Assembly (NCBI RefSeq): GCF_039749495.1
Contig: NZ_JBDLLU010000002.1
Location: 62,001 to 126,000 of the forward strand
Length of the DNA: 64,000 bases
Reading direction: 5' to 3'
Source: Dehalogenimonas sp. THU2
GTDB taxonomy: Bacteria > Chloroflexota > Dehalococcoidia > Dehalococcoidales > Dehalococcoidaceae
Translations under genes and position numbers: made by a program
Notes under the pieces: model-generated
What the model was told of the DNA's origin: nothing
The model's input: only the letters and a program-made list of their open reading frames with translations
The model's database searches: none
Shown here: positions 1 through 8,348 of the stretch, piece after piece
How the letters are laid out: each line of letters begins with the position of its first letter
Position numbering within the stretch: position 1 is the stretch's first letter

Positions 1-211
1 CGAACGCATGAGTTTCGGCGACCTGCTCAAGCTGGGCTTTGACCTCGTCTAGATACACGCCGGCAACATTGTCATCGGTGATAATGAAGAACTTATCGGC
101 GTCAAGTGTCCGGGCGCACTCCGCAAGGTGATCGATAATACCCCGGCCGATATAAATGGGGCGGTAGCGTCCGCCACCGATATCGTATTGCAGAGTTTTA
201 AGTTCAGTCAT
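1..211 (-). CDS. 3-dehydroquinate synthase-family protein, partial (N-terminal 70 residues)
   Basis: The gene starts at the ATG complementary to 209-211 and runs off the left edge, so only the N-terminus is seen. The translation begins MTELKTLQYDIGGGRYRPI, continues with a YIGRGII segment and then FIITDDNVAGVYL. These match the N-terminal strand and the NAD-binding 'TDxNVxxLYL' element of dehydroquinate synthases and related sugar-phosphate cyclases. It starts 8 bases after the stop of the upstream methyltransferase gene, so it should be the third gene of that operon. A shikimate AroB normally sits with aroC, aroK or aroE. Two methyltransferases instead leave open a non-shikimate cyclase. The catalytic half lies outside the window, so the exact reaction is undecided. 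Confidence 0.7.
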   Translation of the reverse strand, partial: MTELKTLQYDIGGGRYRPIYIGRGIIDHLAECARTLDADKFFIITDDNVAGVYLDEVKAQLEQVAETHAF

Positions 212-219
212 TTCACACT

Positions 220-987
220 TCATTTCTTATAACCCACCACAACGGTTCCCATGCCGCCGCTCTGATAACGGTGCCATACATCTGCAAAACCATTATCGGT
301 CAGTATGCGGGCGATATCCGTGTTCTTGGGCAACAGCATCACCGAATTATAGAGATAGCGGGGTGAACCTTTAGCCGTACCTAGTATCTTGCCGGCGACA
401 GGCAGCATATATTTCAGGGCAAAAAGGTATAACCCGCGCAGCGGTTGTTTTTCCGGCTTGGTCATATCCTGGATGATAAACATTCCGCCGGGTTTAAGGG
501 CTGCGTAGACATTCTTCGCCGCCAGGTTTTTATTGGCAAAATTACGGAAAGCGAAGCAAGTGGTAATCACGTCGTACTTGTTCTCGCCGTAAGGAACCTC
601 GGAATCGCCGACCCAGAAATCGATCTTCCGGTCGCTGAAACTTTTTGCCTGGCGTTTCTTGGCGACTCCGACCATCTCCGGCACCAGGTCGAAGGCATCG
701 ATCTCGATATCCGGAAAGTGCCTGGTGGTATTAAAGGTGACGAATCCAGTGCCGCAGGCTAGGTCCAGCATTTTCAGCTTTTCCTTACCCTGCTTGAAAT
801 GCCCGATGACCTTGAGCACGTCTTTAACCCAGCGGCGGTGGATGCCCATACCGATGATGTCATCATGAAGGTCATATTTCGGTGCCTGGTAGCCGAAAAG
901 CTCCAGCATGTAGGCCTTGCGTTTACGAGCGGCCTCAGAGTCGAAGCCCGGGTCCTTAAGGTGTTGATCCATTGTCCCAGTCGCCAT
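220..987 (-). CDS. UbiE/COQ5-family SAM-dependent methyltransferase (paralog 1)
   Basis: A class I SAM methyltransferase of 255 residues. Motif I LDLACGTGF is at about residues 74-82, the acidic loop DAFDLVPEMV follows near 97-106, and the post-motif LKPGGMFIIQDMTKP is typical of UbiE/MenG C-methyltransferases. The N-terminus carries the shared signature KDPGFDSEAARKRK, also found in the neighbouring paralog. It lies 3 bases after that paralog's stop and 8 bases before the dehydroquinate-synthase-like gene, so the three are probably one transcript. UbiE/MenG enzymes methylate a quinone ring carbon, but no quinone pathway gene is next to it and the substrate is unknown. The ATG at 987 has only a weak AAGAG upstream; translational coupling is likely. 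Confidence 0.8.
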   Translation of the reverse strand: MATGTMDQHLKDPGFDSEAARKRKAYMLELFGYQAPKYDLHDDIIGMGIHRRWVKDVLKVIGHFKQGKEKLKMLDLACGTGFVTFNTTRHFPDIEIDAFDLVPEMVGVAKKRQAKSFSDRKIDFWVGDSEVPYGENKYDVITTCFAFRNFANKNLAAKNVYAALKPGGMFIIQDMTKPEKQPLRGLYLFALKYMLPVAGKILGTAKGSPRYLYNSVMLLPKNTDIARILTDNGFADVWHRYQSGGMGTVVVGYKK

Positions 988-990
988 CTC

Positions 991-1755
991 TTAAGCCCCC
1001 GGCTTAAAGCCGACGATGATACAGGCAATACCACCGGAGAGGCTCTTATGATAGCAGTTGACCATACCGTTGGCTTCCAGTATTTTCTGGATCTGGGCGT
1101 TGGTGGGCATCATGTCGGTACTCTTTTTGAGCCAGCCCGCCGCGGATTTCTCGGTACCCAGGATCCTGGCGAAGATAGGGAGAATAAACTTCATGTAAAA
1201 AGCGTACAGGCCCTTCATCGGATGCCGTTCGGGTTTGGTCAGATCCTGGATGATGAAGATGCCGCCAGGCTTGAGGGCATTGAATACATTCTTGGTGGCC
1301 AGGTGCTTGTTGGCGAAGTTGCGATAGGCGAAGGAAGTGGTCACGATGTCGTATTTTCTGTCACCGAAGGGAACCTCGGCATCGGCCACCCAGAACTTGA
1401 TCTTGCGGCCTTTGAACCCCTTATCATAGCGCTGTTTGGCCACCTTGATCATGTCTGGCGACAGGTCGAAAGAGTCGATATCGATATTCGGCATCTTCCG
1501 GGCAACGTTATAGGTGACAAAGCCGGTACCGCAGCCCATGTCCAGCATATCGGCGCGCTTCTTGCCCTTCATGAACCGCTCGACGATCTTGACCATGGTG
1601 CGCACCCAGAAACGATGAGCGTAGAAGCCATATATATCATCGTGGAGATCATAATTCTTTGCCTGTACCACGAACAGGTCTACCATGTACTTTTTCCGTT
1701 TTTTAGCTTCTTCCGAATCGAATCCCGGATCTTTCACCGGCGCTATTGTTTCCAT
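991..1755 (-). CDS. UbiE/COQ5-family SAM-dependent methyltransferase (paralog 2)
   Basis: First gene of the operon, 254 residues and clearly a tandem duplicate of the next gene. It shares the N-terminal VKDPGFDSEEAKKRKKY segment, motif I LDMGCGTGFVTY, the acidic loop DSFDLSPDM and the LKPGGIFIIQDLTKPERHP block. The start is fixed by a good Shine-Dalgarno, AAGGAGT at 1760-1766 (minus strand), five bases before the ATG at 1755. The two upstream in-frame starts overlap this ribosome site. A strong promoter lies about 125 bases upstream. The two copies have diverged well apart, which suggests an old duplication with separate substrates or a heteromeric enzyme rather than recent amplification. Confidence 0.82.
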   Translation of the reverse strand: METIAPVKDPGFDSEEAKKRKKYMVDLFVVQAKNYDLHDDIYGFYAHRFWVRTMVKIVERFMKGKKRADMLDMGCGTGFVTYNVARKMPNIDIDSFDLSPDMIKVAKQRYDKGFKGRKIKFWVADAEVPFGDRKYDIVTTSFAYRNFANKHLATKNVFNALKPGGIFIIQDLTKPERHPMKGLYAFYMKFILPIFARILGTEKSAAGWLKKSTDMMPTNAQIQKILEANGMVNCYHKSLSGGIACIIVGFKPGA

Positions 1756-1878
1756 GAGCACTCCTTACCCAGCAATTAAATCAGCGTTGTTCGACCGCGG
1801 ACCGGCCCGTTACGGAATAATAGGAAGCCGTGTTGATGATATATGCGATGGTCACTTTATAGTTACGAATGGTACTAA

Positions 1879-1907
1879 ATAATAGAATTGATTGCCCCAC
1901 ATGTCAA
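1879..1907 (-). promoter_or_regulatory. Sigma-70 promoter of the methyltransferase operon
   Basis: On the minus strand TTGACA (1902-1907) is separated by 17 bases from TATTAT (1879-1884), close to full consensus. It predicts a start near 1872 and a leader of about 117 bases before the ATG at 1755. I saw no convincing riboswitch fold in that leader. Confidence 0.75.
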
Positions 1908-2007
1908 GTTACGGGTCATTTTTAAAGGCGGCGCTGATAGTATCAGAATAATTAGGAAGGCGGATTATACACGGTTAACGTTGTTGGTGATGCACATGCA
2001 GTTAGCT

Positions 2008-3075
2008 TTAGAAAGTAATCTCAGGTTTCTTACGGCGGCGAAAAAGAGTGAAAAGTCCCCACTTGCGCCCAGCCAACTCGTGACCCGCAACCGCAGCCAT
2101 CAAGTCTTTAACGGCGACACGGACATCTTCGCCCTGATAAAGAACCTGATAGAGGCGTTCGGTAATGGGCATCTCTATGCCCAGTTTTTGCGCCAGGTTC
2201 CAGGCTACCAGTGTGGTGGACACGCCTTCGGCGATGCCATTCATCGTGGCCTCGATATCTTTGAGCGATTCCCCCCGCGTCAGCCGCACCCCGACCTGGT
2301 GGTTGCGGGAGAGGTTACTGGAACAGGTGGCGATGAGATCTCCCTGTCCAGCCAGACCGGAAAGGGTCAGCGGGTTGGCGCCGAGGGCCGTACCCAGCGC
2401 CGTGATCTCGGTCAGACCGCGGGTCATCAGGGCGGCCTTAGTGTTATCACCGTATCCCAGGCCATCGACAATGCCGGCGCCTAAGGCGATGATGTTTTTA
2501 AGCGCTCCGCCCAGTTCCACGCCGACCACATCGGTATTGGTGAAAGCGCAGAAATCGGGCACCGTCACCATCTTTACACCGCGCCGGGCCCGAGACTCTT
2601 TCTCGGCGGCGATAACGGTCACGGCCGGTCGCCCGGCCAGTATCTCCCACGCCAGATTGGGGCCGGAAAGCACGCAAATGTTGTCATGATGCTCTTTTTT
2701 AGTCTCTTCGGCTATCACCTGGCTCATTCGCTTGCCGGTAGCTATCTCCAGCCCCTTGGCGGCGGATATGATGAGAGTTCGTTTATTGAGGTACGGGGCT
2801 ATCAGCTTCAAATTATGCCGCATAGCTTGGGAGGGCACGGCCAGGATAATGGCATCGGCGTCATGTACCGCCTCATTGGCGTCGGCGGTGACTTTGATGG
2901 ATTGCGGCAGGACAAATTTATCCGGCAATTTGGGGGTTTTAAAAACGCTCTGGCCGACTAGGAACGCCTCGTCCTCGGTCCGGGCTAAAATACGAATCCC
3001 GGCGTCCTTACGGGCCAGCACGGCAGCTAAAGTGATGCCCCAGGTTGTAGCGCCGATAACGGCAACTTTAGCCAT
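2008..3075 (-). CDS. gpsA: NAD(P)H-dependent glycerol-3-phosphate dehydrogenase
   Basis: Makes sn-glycerol 3-phosphate from dihydroxyacetone phosphate for phospholipid synthesis. Family features seen are the N-terminal Rossmann strand VAVIGATTWGITLA, the VPSQAMR segment, AAKGLE, LSGPNLAWEI, the catalytic lysine region GGALKNIIALGAGI and GLAGQGDLIATCSS with its conserved GD. The protein is 355 residues, about 20 longer than usual through a basic tail (FRRRKKPEI). The dinucleotide loop is normally GxGxWG; here the second glycine is replaced (G-A-T-T-W-G). It is the third gene behind der and plsY (39 bases after plsY), a sensible pairing because its product is the PlsY substrate. Confidence 0.93.
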   Translation of the reverse strand: MAKVAVIGATTWGITLAAVLARKDAGIRILARTEDEAFLVGQSVFKTPKLPDKFVLPQSIKVTADANEAVHDADAIILAVPSQAMRHNLKLIAPYLNKRTLIISAAKGLEIATGKRMSQVIAEETKKEHHDNICVLSGPNLAWEILAGRPAVTVIAAEKESRARRGVKMVTVPDFCAFTNTDVVGVELGGALKNIIALGAGIVDGLGYGDNTKAALMTRGLTEITALGTALGANPLTLSGLAGQGDLIATCSSNLSRNHQVGVRLTRGESLKDIEATMNGIAEGVSTTLVAWNLAQKLGIEMPITERLYQVLYQGEDVRVAVKDLMAAVAGHELAGRKWGLFTLFRRRKKPEITF

Positions 3076-3114
3076 TCAACAACTGCCTTTGAGGTTTACG
3101 CGCCGGCGCGGGCA

Positions 3115-3765
3115 TTAGCGGGCTTTTTCGCTGATCCTGCGTTCTTTGCCGGCGATCAGACGCTGGATATTATCACGGTGCATGATGATGATAATGGTTG
3201 AACCGAGCAAGGCATAGACCAGGTATTCCATAGGCAATCCGTTGTTCAAAGACAACGGTATCATAATGGCATAGGCCCCGGCCACCCCGGCCAGGCTACC
3301 CAGGGAGGCGAAGCCGGTCAGGCCGACACCGATGATGAAGACTTCCCCGCCAAAAATCGCCGCCAGCGGGTATAAAGCGATGAATCCGCCGAAATAGGTG
3401 GCCACGCCGCGGCCGCCTTTGAATTGGTTGAATACCGGGTAGATATGCCCGATTACCGCCGCCAGGGCGGCCATAACCTGGGCCATCAGGATACCAAGGT
3501 GGTAATCACCGACCAGCATGTATCCATGGCCCACCACCACGCCCGCCAGCAGCACGGCGGTCACGCCCTTGAGCATGTCCAGGAAGGCCACCAGGGCGGC
3601 CATCTTGCGTCCCAGGGTGCGCAGCACATTGGTGGCGCCGGTGCGGCCGCTGCCTTGAGTAGTGATATCGATCTTGGCTTTGCGCCGGGCAATAAGATAG
3701 CCGAAAGGTATACTGCCGATGAGGTACCCGGCGATGGTCACAAATATCAGTTCGGTAATTAACAT
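3115..3765 (-). CDS. plsY: Glycerol-3-phosphate acyltransferase PlsY
   Basis: Polytopic inner-membrane enzyme that transfers an acyl group from acyl-phosphate to glycerol 3-phosphate, the first step to phosphatidic acid. It has 216 residues with several hydrophobic spans, the family's first loop GSGRTGATNVLRTLG (usual form GSGNxGATN), KGGRGVATYFGG near the middle, and a short cytoplasmic basic tail. Its ATG directly abuts the stop codon of der, so it is translationally coupled. A second, more divergent PlsY-type gene lies at 57028-57651. The company of gpsA makes this copy the likely main enzyme. Confidence 0.92.
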   Translation of the reverse strand: MLITELIFVTIAGYLIGSIPFGYLIARRKAKIDITTQGSGRTGATNVLRTLGRKMAALVAFLDMLKGVTAVLLAGVVVGHGYMLVGDYHLGILMAQVMAALAAVIGHIYPVFNQFKGGRGVATYFGGFIALYPLAAIFGGEVFIIGVGLTGFASLGSLAGVAGAYAIMIPLSLNNGLPMEYLVYALLGSTIIIIMHRDNIQRLIAGKERRISEKAR

Positions 3766-5085
3766 CTACTTTTTCTCACCCCTGCCCTTGAAGGTAAACT
3801 TGATGGGTGTGCCGGAAAAGCCGAAAACCTCGCGCAGACGGTTTTCCAGGAAGCGCTGGAAGGTAAAATGAACCAGATCGGGGTCGTTGACAAAGAAGAC
3901 TATTTCCGGCGGGCAAACGCCCACCTGGGTGGCATATAAAACTTTGAGTGTTCTGCCGGCGATGCTGGGCGGGGCATGCTTGGCCATGGCGTGGCGGACC
4001 AGGCTGTTGAGTTCGGGAGTGGGGATGCGTTTACTGCGCTCGGCCTGAACTTCAAAGGCGGCGGGAATAATGCGGTCTACTCCTTCACCGGTTCGGGCAG
4101 AAACGTACAGGCGCCGGGCATAGTGGATGAACTTGAAACGCGCCGCCATGTTCCTGTCGTATTCGGTCATGTCCACATTTTCCAAAAGGTCGGACTTGTT
4201 GATCACCAGTATAAGGCCCCGATGGTTATCCTTGGCGTATCCGGCGATATGGGTGTCCTGGGCGGTCGCCGCTTCACCGGCATCCAGCACGATCAGCACC
4301 ACGTCGGCGCGATCGATGGCGTTCAAAGAGCGGATAACGCTGTATTCCTCGATGCCGCGTTCGACCTTGCCCCGTCGCCTGATGCCAGCGGTATCTATAA
4401 GTACCACACCGCCAGTACTAAAGTCAATAGATGTATCTATGGCGTCGCGGGTGGTGCCTGGGATGGCGGAAACGATGACTCGTTCTTCTCCGGTAATTGT
4501 GTTCAAGAGCGACGATTTGCCGACATTAGCCCGCCCGGCGATGGCGATACGCAGCCTCTCCGGTTCGGACACCGCGGATTCCGGTGGCGGCAAGAGTTCG
4601 ACCACCCGGTCGAGGAGATCTTCAGCGCCGCGGCCGTGGTAGGCGGAAACCGGCATCGGCTCACCGAGCGCCAGCGAGTGAAACTCCACGGCATGGTCAG
4701 ATAAGCGCGCATTATCGACCTTATTCACAGCCATGATCACCGCTTTGCCGCTGCGGCGCACCTCATCGGCGATTTCCTCGTCCTGCGGCGTAATGCCGGT
4801 CTTGGCGTCGGTGAGGAAAATAATAACCGAGGCTTGCTTCATGGCCTCCCTCACCTGATCGTTGACCGACCGGGCGATACCATCTTCCGGAGCCCCGGCC
4901 AGACCGCCGGTATCCACCAGCATAAAATCGCGCCCGCCGTAACTCAAAGGGATGAAAAGCCGATCCCGGGTCGTGCCGGGTAGATCCTCGGTGATGGCCT
5001 GACGTTTCCCTGTCAGCCGGTTCAATAGAGTGGACTTGCCGACGTTAGGCCGGCCGACGATAGCAACACTGGGCACATTATTCAT
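3766..5085 (-). CDS. der: Ribosome biogenesis GTPase Der (EngA)
   Basis: Tandem-GTPase protein needed for 50S subunit assembly, 439 residues as usual. The first G domain has GRPNVGKSTLLNRL at about residues 11-24, DTGG (G3) and NKVD (G4). The second has GRANVGKSSLLNT near residue 184, DTAGI and NKSDL. A C-terminal KH-like domain ends with FKGRGEKK. It is the first gene of the der-plsY-gpsA operon and is preceded by an extended -10 promoter about 120 bases upstream. It starts at the ATG at 5085. Nothing is missing from the G motifs. Confidence 0.96.
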   Translation of the reverse strand: MNNVPSVAIVGRPNVGKSTLLNRLTGKRQAITEDLPGTTRDRLFIPLSYGGRDFMLVDTGGLAGAPEDGIARSVNDQVREAMKQASVIIFLTDAKTGITPQDEEIADEVRRSGKAVIMAVNKVDNARLSDHAVEFHSLALGEPMPVSAYHGRGAEDLLDRVVELLPPPESAVSEPERLRIAIAGRANVGKSSLLNTITGEERVIVSAIPGTTRDAIDTSIDFSTGGVVLIDTAGIRRRGKVERGIEEYSVIRSLNAIDRADVVLIVLDAGEAATAQDTHIAGYAKDNHRGLILVINKSDLLENVDMTEYDRNMAARFKFIHYARRLYVSARTGEGVDRIIPAAFEVQAERSKRIPTPELNSLVRHAMAKHAPPSIAGRTLKVLYATQVGVCPPEIVFFVNDPDLVHFTFQRFLENRLREVFGFSGTPIKFTFKGRGEKK

Positions 5086-5203
5086 ATATTGAAATTCTAA
5101 TTTCCGTTCGATTCACAAGGATATCCCTGTCAGACTCTCAAATACCCGGAGTATCCGCGATAAGTCTCATACACAAGGGAGCGCTTGAAATACTGAATAT
5201 CTT

Positions 5204-5212
5204 ATTATACCA
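5204..5212 (-). promoter_or_regulatory. Extended -10 promoter of der-plsY-gpsA
   Basis: The minus strand reads TGGTATAAT (extended -10, TGnTATAAT). I see no good -35 at the normal spacing, as is common for extended -10 promoters. The start would be near 5197, giving a leader of about 110 bases before the ATG at 5085. Confidence 0.6.
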
Positions 5213-5284
5213 CGTTTAGCGCAGGGCGCCGGTTTCCATGGTTTGGACACCACCGGTGATCCATCCAGCATACCCCCGGTATGT

Positions 5285-6220
5285 TTACATAGGCCAGGGT
5301 AAGAGCAACCCGCCCAGCATATCGGCCAGAAGAGCCTTCTGCACGTGCAGGCGGTTCTCCGCCTGATCGAAGACGACTGACTGCGGAATATCGAGCAGTC
5401 CCTCCGCTACCTCCAGCCCATAATGGGCTGGCAAGGGATGCATAATAATGGCATCCGACTTGGCCAGTGTCACCAGCTGTTCGTTGACCTGGTAACCGGC
5501 AAAATCCTTAAGGCGAGCTTCAGCGTCAGCCTCCTGCCCCATACTGACCCAAACGTCTGTATAGATAATATCTGCTCCCCGGGCTGCTGCTTCAGGGTTG
5601 GTCATCGCGTCGAAAACACAATCGTTTTCGACAGCCAATGCCTGTGCCTGACGCATCACTTCCGCCGGCAGTTCGTAACCCCGGGGTGCGGCGATGGTGA
5701 AACTCAGTCCCACCGATAGCGCGGCGAGAGCAAGACTCACCGCTACATTATTACCGTCACCGATATAGACCAGCTTCAAGCCGGGATAATCACCCTTATG
5801 TTCGTATATAGTTAAAAGATCGGCCAGCGCCTGACAGGGATGCTCGGCGTCTGACAAGGCGTTGATGACTGGAACCTCAGCCCGGCGCGCTAGTTCTTCC
5901 AAACTGCTCTGCGCAAAGGTGCGTACAGCCAGGGCGTCCACATACCGGGACAGTACCCGGGCTACATCGGCGATGCTCTCCCGCTTGCCCAGCCCCACCT
6001 CTGCCGGAGAGAGGTAGATAGCCTGACCCCCGAGTTGTTTCATCGCCAGTTCAAAGCTGACGCGGGTCCGGAGCGACGGCTTTTCAAACAGCAGCGCCAG
6101 CGTCTTACCGGAAAGCGTGGTCTGCCATCCCTCCGCTTTCATGGCGGCGGCATCGGACAAGAGCAGCCGGATCTCATGGCTTTCGAGGTCGGTAATGGAC
6201 AACAGGTCTTTGGATCTCAT
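5285..6220 (-). CDS. argF: Ornithine carbamoyltransferase
   Basis: Forms citrulline from ornithine and carbamoyl phosphate in arginine synthesis. The 311 residues include the carbamoyl-phosphate loop FEKPSLRTRVSFE, the HPCQ motif, and the ornithine loop DVWVSMGQE (SMG), which separates it from aspartate carbamoyltransferase. The motif usually written HCLPAH is HPLPAH here, so the cysteine common in well-studied OTCs is proline. No other arginine genes are adjacent. A TATACT-like -10 sits about 35 bases before the ATG but no clear -35 was seen. The substituted motif leaves a small chance of a related transcarbamylase. Confidence 0.88.
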   Translation of the reverse strand: MRSKDLLSITDLESHEIRLLLSDAAAMKAEGWQTTLSGKTLALLFEKPSLRTRVSFELAMKQLGGQAIYLSPAEVGLGKRESIADVARVLSRYVDALAVRTFAQSSLEELARRAEVPVINALSDAEHPCQALADLLTIYEHKGDYPGLKLVYIGDGNNVAVSLALAALSVGLSFTIAAPRGYELPAEVMRQAQALAVENDCVFDAMTNPEAAARGADIIYTDVWVSMGQEADAEARLKDFAGYQVNEQLVTLAKSDAIIMHPLPAHYGLEVAEGLLDIPQSVVFDQAENRLHVQKALLADMLGGLLLPWPM

Positions 6221-6556
6221 AGGCTCACCGTTAAAAAAATGATGTCATAGTATAGCACATGGTAGCGATAAACGTTGAGGTCCTTCCTTATACCAAACGG
6301 CTGTTGCTATAACGGCTTTTATCGTTTACACTTAAGATACGATGCATTATCCTAACTCATGGGGCGTGAACCCGAACGGTTCGAGCGCAGTAACCGGTTT
6401 CCTAATCCGGTGGAATAGCGTCCCCCGTTTCAACGCTTCGACCGGCCATAGATAACCGGCGCCCTGCATAATCATCGTTCATCCATTGTTCCGAACACTT
6501 TGATATAGTCAGTCGCAGCCGCATAGACCGGCATCTTAAAATCCGAGAGGACGATC
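6221..6556. other. Intergenic region with a possible structured RNA
   Basis: This 336-base gap between divergent argF and the dksA-like gene holds no ORF I can support. A weak promoter (TTTACA at about 6326, 17 bases, TATCCT) points right. Downstream of it are two small hairpins, GAACC/GGTTC near 6369-6383 and ACCGG/CCGGT near 6393-6411, followed by a C-rich run that could pair with GGGG at 6361. The second loop reads TTCCTAA and superficially recalls a tRNA-Arg(CCU) anticodon arm, but no T arm or acceptor stem can be built. Confidence 0.3.
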
Positions 6557-6925
6557 ATGACGACCAAAAAAGAAGCGAGCTTCTACGGGGAGATCAACAC
6601 CCGGCTGAAGAGCGATCATCAACGGCTGATAGAACAGCTCGAAGCGCTGAAAGCGACCGCGCCGCAGGAAGACCGGCGTGAGGGTTCCCCGTTCGGCAAA
6701 CGGGAGGAAGAAGCCACCGAAACCGCCGACCTGGAAAATCGGCTGGCGCTGGAAAAACGCGTCCTGGATCAGATCGCTGAGGTTGAACATGCCCTGCATA
6801 AACTTGAAAAAGGCACCTTCGGCAAATGCGAGATGTGCGGCCAGACGATGGACCCGGCAAGGCTGACGGCGCTGCCCTATGCCAGGCTGTGCGTCGCCTG
6901 CAAGGCCAAGCAGAGATTCACCTAG
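6557..6925 (+). CDS. DksA/TraR-type C4 zinc finger protein
   Basis: A 122-residue protein with a long charged helical N-terminus (about residues 1-85, coiled-coil like, rich in K/E/R) and a C-terminal zinc finger, CEMCGQTMDPARL followed by CVACK. This is the TraR/DksA (C4) arrangement. DksA proteins bind in the RNA polymerase secondary channel and work with ppGpp. Short Gram-positive-type relatives such as YteA/YocK are less well characterised. A GAGAGG ribosome site precedes the ATG at 6557. It is followed after 9 bases by lspA, so it probably leads a dksA-lspA-rluD operon. A RelA/SpoT protein is encoded at 48756-50963. Confidence 0.85.
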   Translation: MTTKKEASFYGEINTRLKSDHQRLIEQLEALKATAPQEDRREGSPFGKREEEATETADLENRLALEKRVLDQIAEVEHALHKLEKGTFGKCEMCGQTMDPARLTALPYARLCVACKAKQRFT

Positions 6926-6934
6926 CTGAGACGC

Positions 6935-7384
6935 ATGTTCCCCCTCGTATTCTTAACGGTTATCGCCTTGGACCAGTTGACCAAGCACCTGGTGCGCGGC
7001 GGGATGGCGCTTGGAGAGTCGATACCGGCTGAAGGTTTTCTCCGTCTCGTCCATATCCAAAACACCGGCGCCGCATTTGGCATCCTGGATGATGCCCGCC
7101 CCTGGCTTATCGCGGTCAGCTCTATCGCTCTCGTGATCATCATCTGGCTTGCGATTTCCCGCCGCATCGGCTTCCTGGATAATATCTGGGGGCGGCTGAC
7201 GCTCGGGTTTATAGCTGGGGGAACGCTGGGCAATCTGATCGACCGTGCTTATTATGGCTACGTCACTGATTTCCTCAAGGCCGGCATCTGGCCGGCCTTT
7301 AATATCGCCGATGCGTCGATGGTGATCGGCATGACCATTCTCGTTTTCCTTTACCTGAGGTCTGAATACCCAAGGAGCCAATAG
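6935..7384 (+). CDS. lspA: Lipoprotein signal peptidase (signal peptidase II)
   Basis: Membrane aspartyl protease that removes signal peptides from diacylglyceryl-prolipoproteins. It has 149 residues and four hydrophobic segments. The family motifs are visible: the NTGAAFGIL block, the first catalytic Asp in GNLIDRAYYGYVTDFL and the second in FNIADASMVIG. The TAG stop is immediately followed by the TTG start of rluD, so the two are translationally coupled. Candidate substrates in this window include the putative lipoprotein at 43854-44315 and perhaps the metallopeptidase at 44971-46446. Confidence 0.95.
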   Translation: MFPLVFLTVIALDQLTKHLVRGGMALGESIPAEGFLRLVHIQNTGAAFGILDDARPWLIAVSSIALVIIIWLAISRRIGFLDNIWGRLTLGFIAGGTLGNLIDRAYYGYVTDFLKAGIWPAFNIADASMVIGMTILVFLYLRSEYPRSQ

Positions 7385-8278
7385 TTGACCAAAACAGTAG
7401 AACTGACCGTCGGGGTCCCCGGCGCCCGCCTGGATAAATTCATCGCCGGCCAAATACCAGAACTGTCACGCGTCCACGTCCGGGAGCTTATCGACGGCGA
7501 TAAGGTCACCGTCAACGGCAAGTCCGTCAAACCATCTCATCCTCTCAAATCGGGCGACCGGGTCGAAGTCAACATCCCGCCCCCGCCACCGAGCGAGATC
7601 ATCGCGGAGGACATCCCCCTGAAAGTTCTCTACGAGGATGATGACCTGGCGGTCATCGACAAACCGGCCGGGCTGACCACTCATCCGGCGCCGGGACACG
7701 CTTCCGGCACCCTTCTGAATGCTTTATTGTCCCGCTTTCCGGAATTGGCTGGGGAAGAAGGCGACCGGCCGGGCATTGTTCACCGCCTGGACAAGAATAC
7801 CTCGGGACTCATGGTGGTGGCCCGTTCGCGTTGGGCGCAGGCCGCCCTTTCCGATCAATTCAAACGCCGTGAAGTGACCAAAGTCTACCTGGTGCTGGTC
7901 AAGGGCAGGGTGGAACCATCCAGCGGCATCATTGAGGCGGCTATCGGCCGCCATAAACTCAACCGTAAAAAAATGGCCGTCACTGAAGACGGGCGCGAGG
8001 CACGGAGCCAGTTCAATGTCGTGGAGTACTATAAGGGTTACACTTTGCTTGAAGTCCGTATCTTTACCGGCCGGACTCACCAGATCAGGGTGCACCTGGC
8101 GGCTATCGGCTACCCGGTGGTCGGCGACGAGACCTATGGTGTCAAATCGGAGTCCTTCCCCCGGCAGTTCGTCCACGCTCACCGCTTGAGCTTCAAACAA
8201 CCGTCTACCGGCCAGGCGTTGGATTTCACCTCCGAGTTACCGCCAGATCTGGCCGTCCCGCTTTCCAGCCTCATCTAG
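7385..8278 (+). CDS. rluD: 23S rRNA pseudouridine synthase, RluD/RluA family
   Basis: Isomerises uridines to pseudouridine in large-subunit rRNA. The 297 residues contain an N-terminal S4 RNA-binding domain (about 14-70) and a catalytic domain with HRLDKNTSGLMVVA at 133-146, where D136 is the expected catalytic aspartate. The RTHQIRVHLA and VGDETYG blocks follow. The start is a TTG directly abutting the lspA stop, with no earlier in-frame alternative. RluA-family members differ in target uridines, so the D-type assignment (helix 69 sites) rests on length, the S4 domain and context. Confidence 0.92.
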   Translation: MTKTVELTVGVPGARLDKFIAGQIPELSRVHVRELIDGDKVTVNGKSVKPSHPLKSGDRVEVNIPPPPPSEIIAEDIPLKVLYEDDDLAVIDKPAGLTTHPAPGHASGTLLNALLSRFPELAGEEGDRPGIVHRLDKNTSGLMVVARSRWAQAALSDQFKRREVTKVYLVLVKGRVEPSSGIIEAAIGRHKLNRKKMAVTEDGREARSQFNVVEYYKGYTLLEVRIFTGRTHQIRVHLAAIGYPVVGDETYGVKSESFPRQFVHAHRLSFKQPSTGQALDFTSELPPDLAVPLSSLI

Positions 8279-8348
8279 CCACCGGGCAGTCCCCGTTGTA
8301 TAATAAGCGCCGATTGACCTATAAGGTCTTGAGGAGTCTCTCCTTTTT

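Noticed and set aside
799-1779. 326-codon plus-strand open frame opposite the methyltransferases
   Set aside because: Antisense shadow of two recognised methyltransferase genes.
6361-6432. tRNA-Arg(CCU)-like sequence
   Set aside because: An anticodon-like arm with loop TTCCTAA is present, but the closing pair is T-T and there is no T arm, D arm or acceptor stem on either strand.
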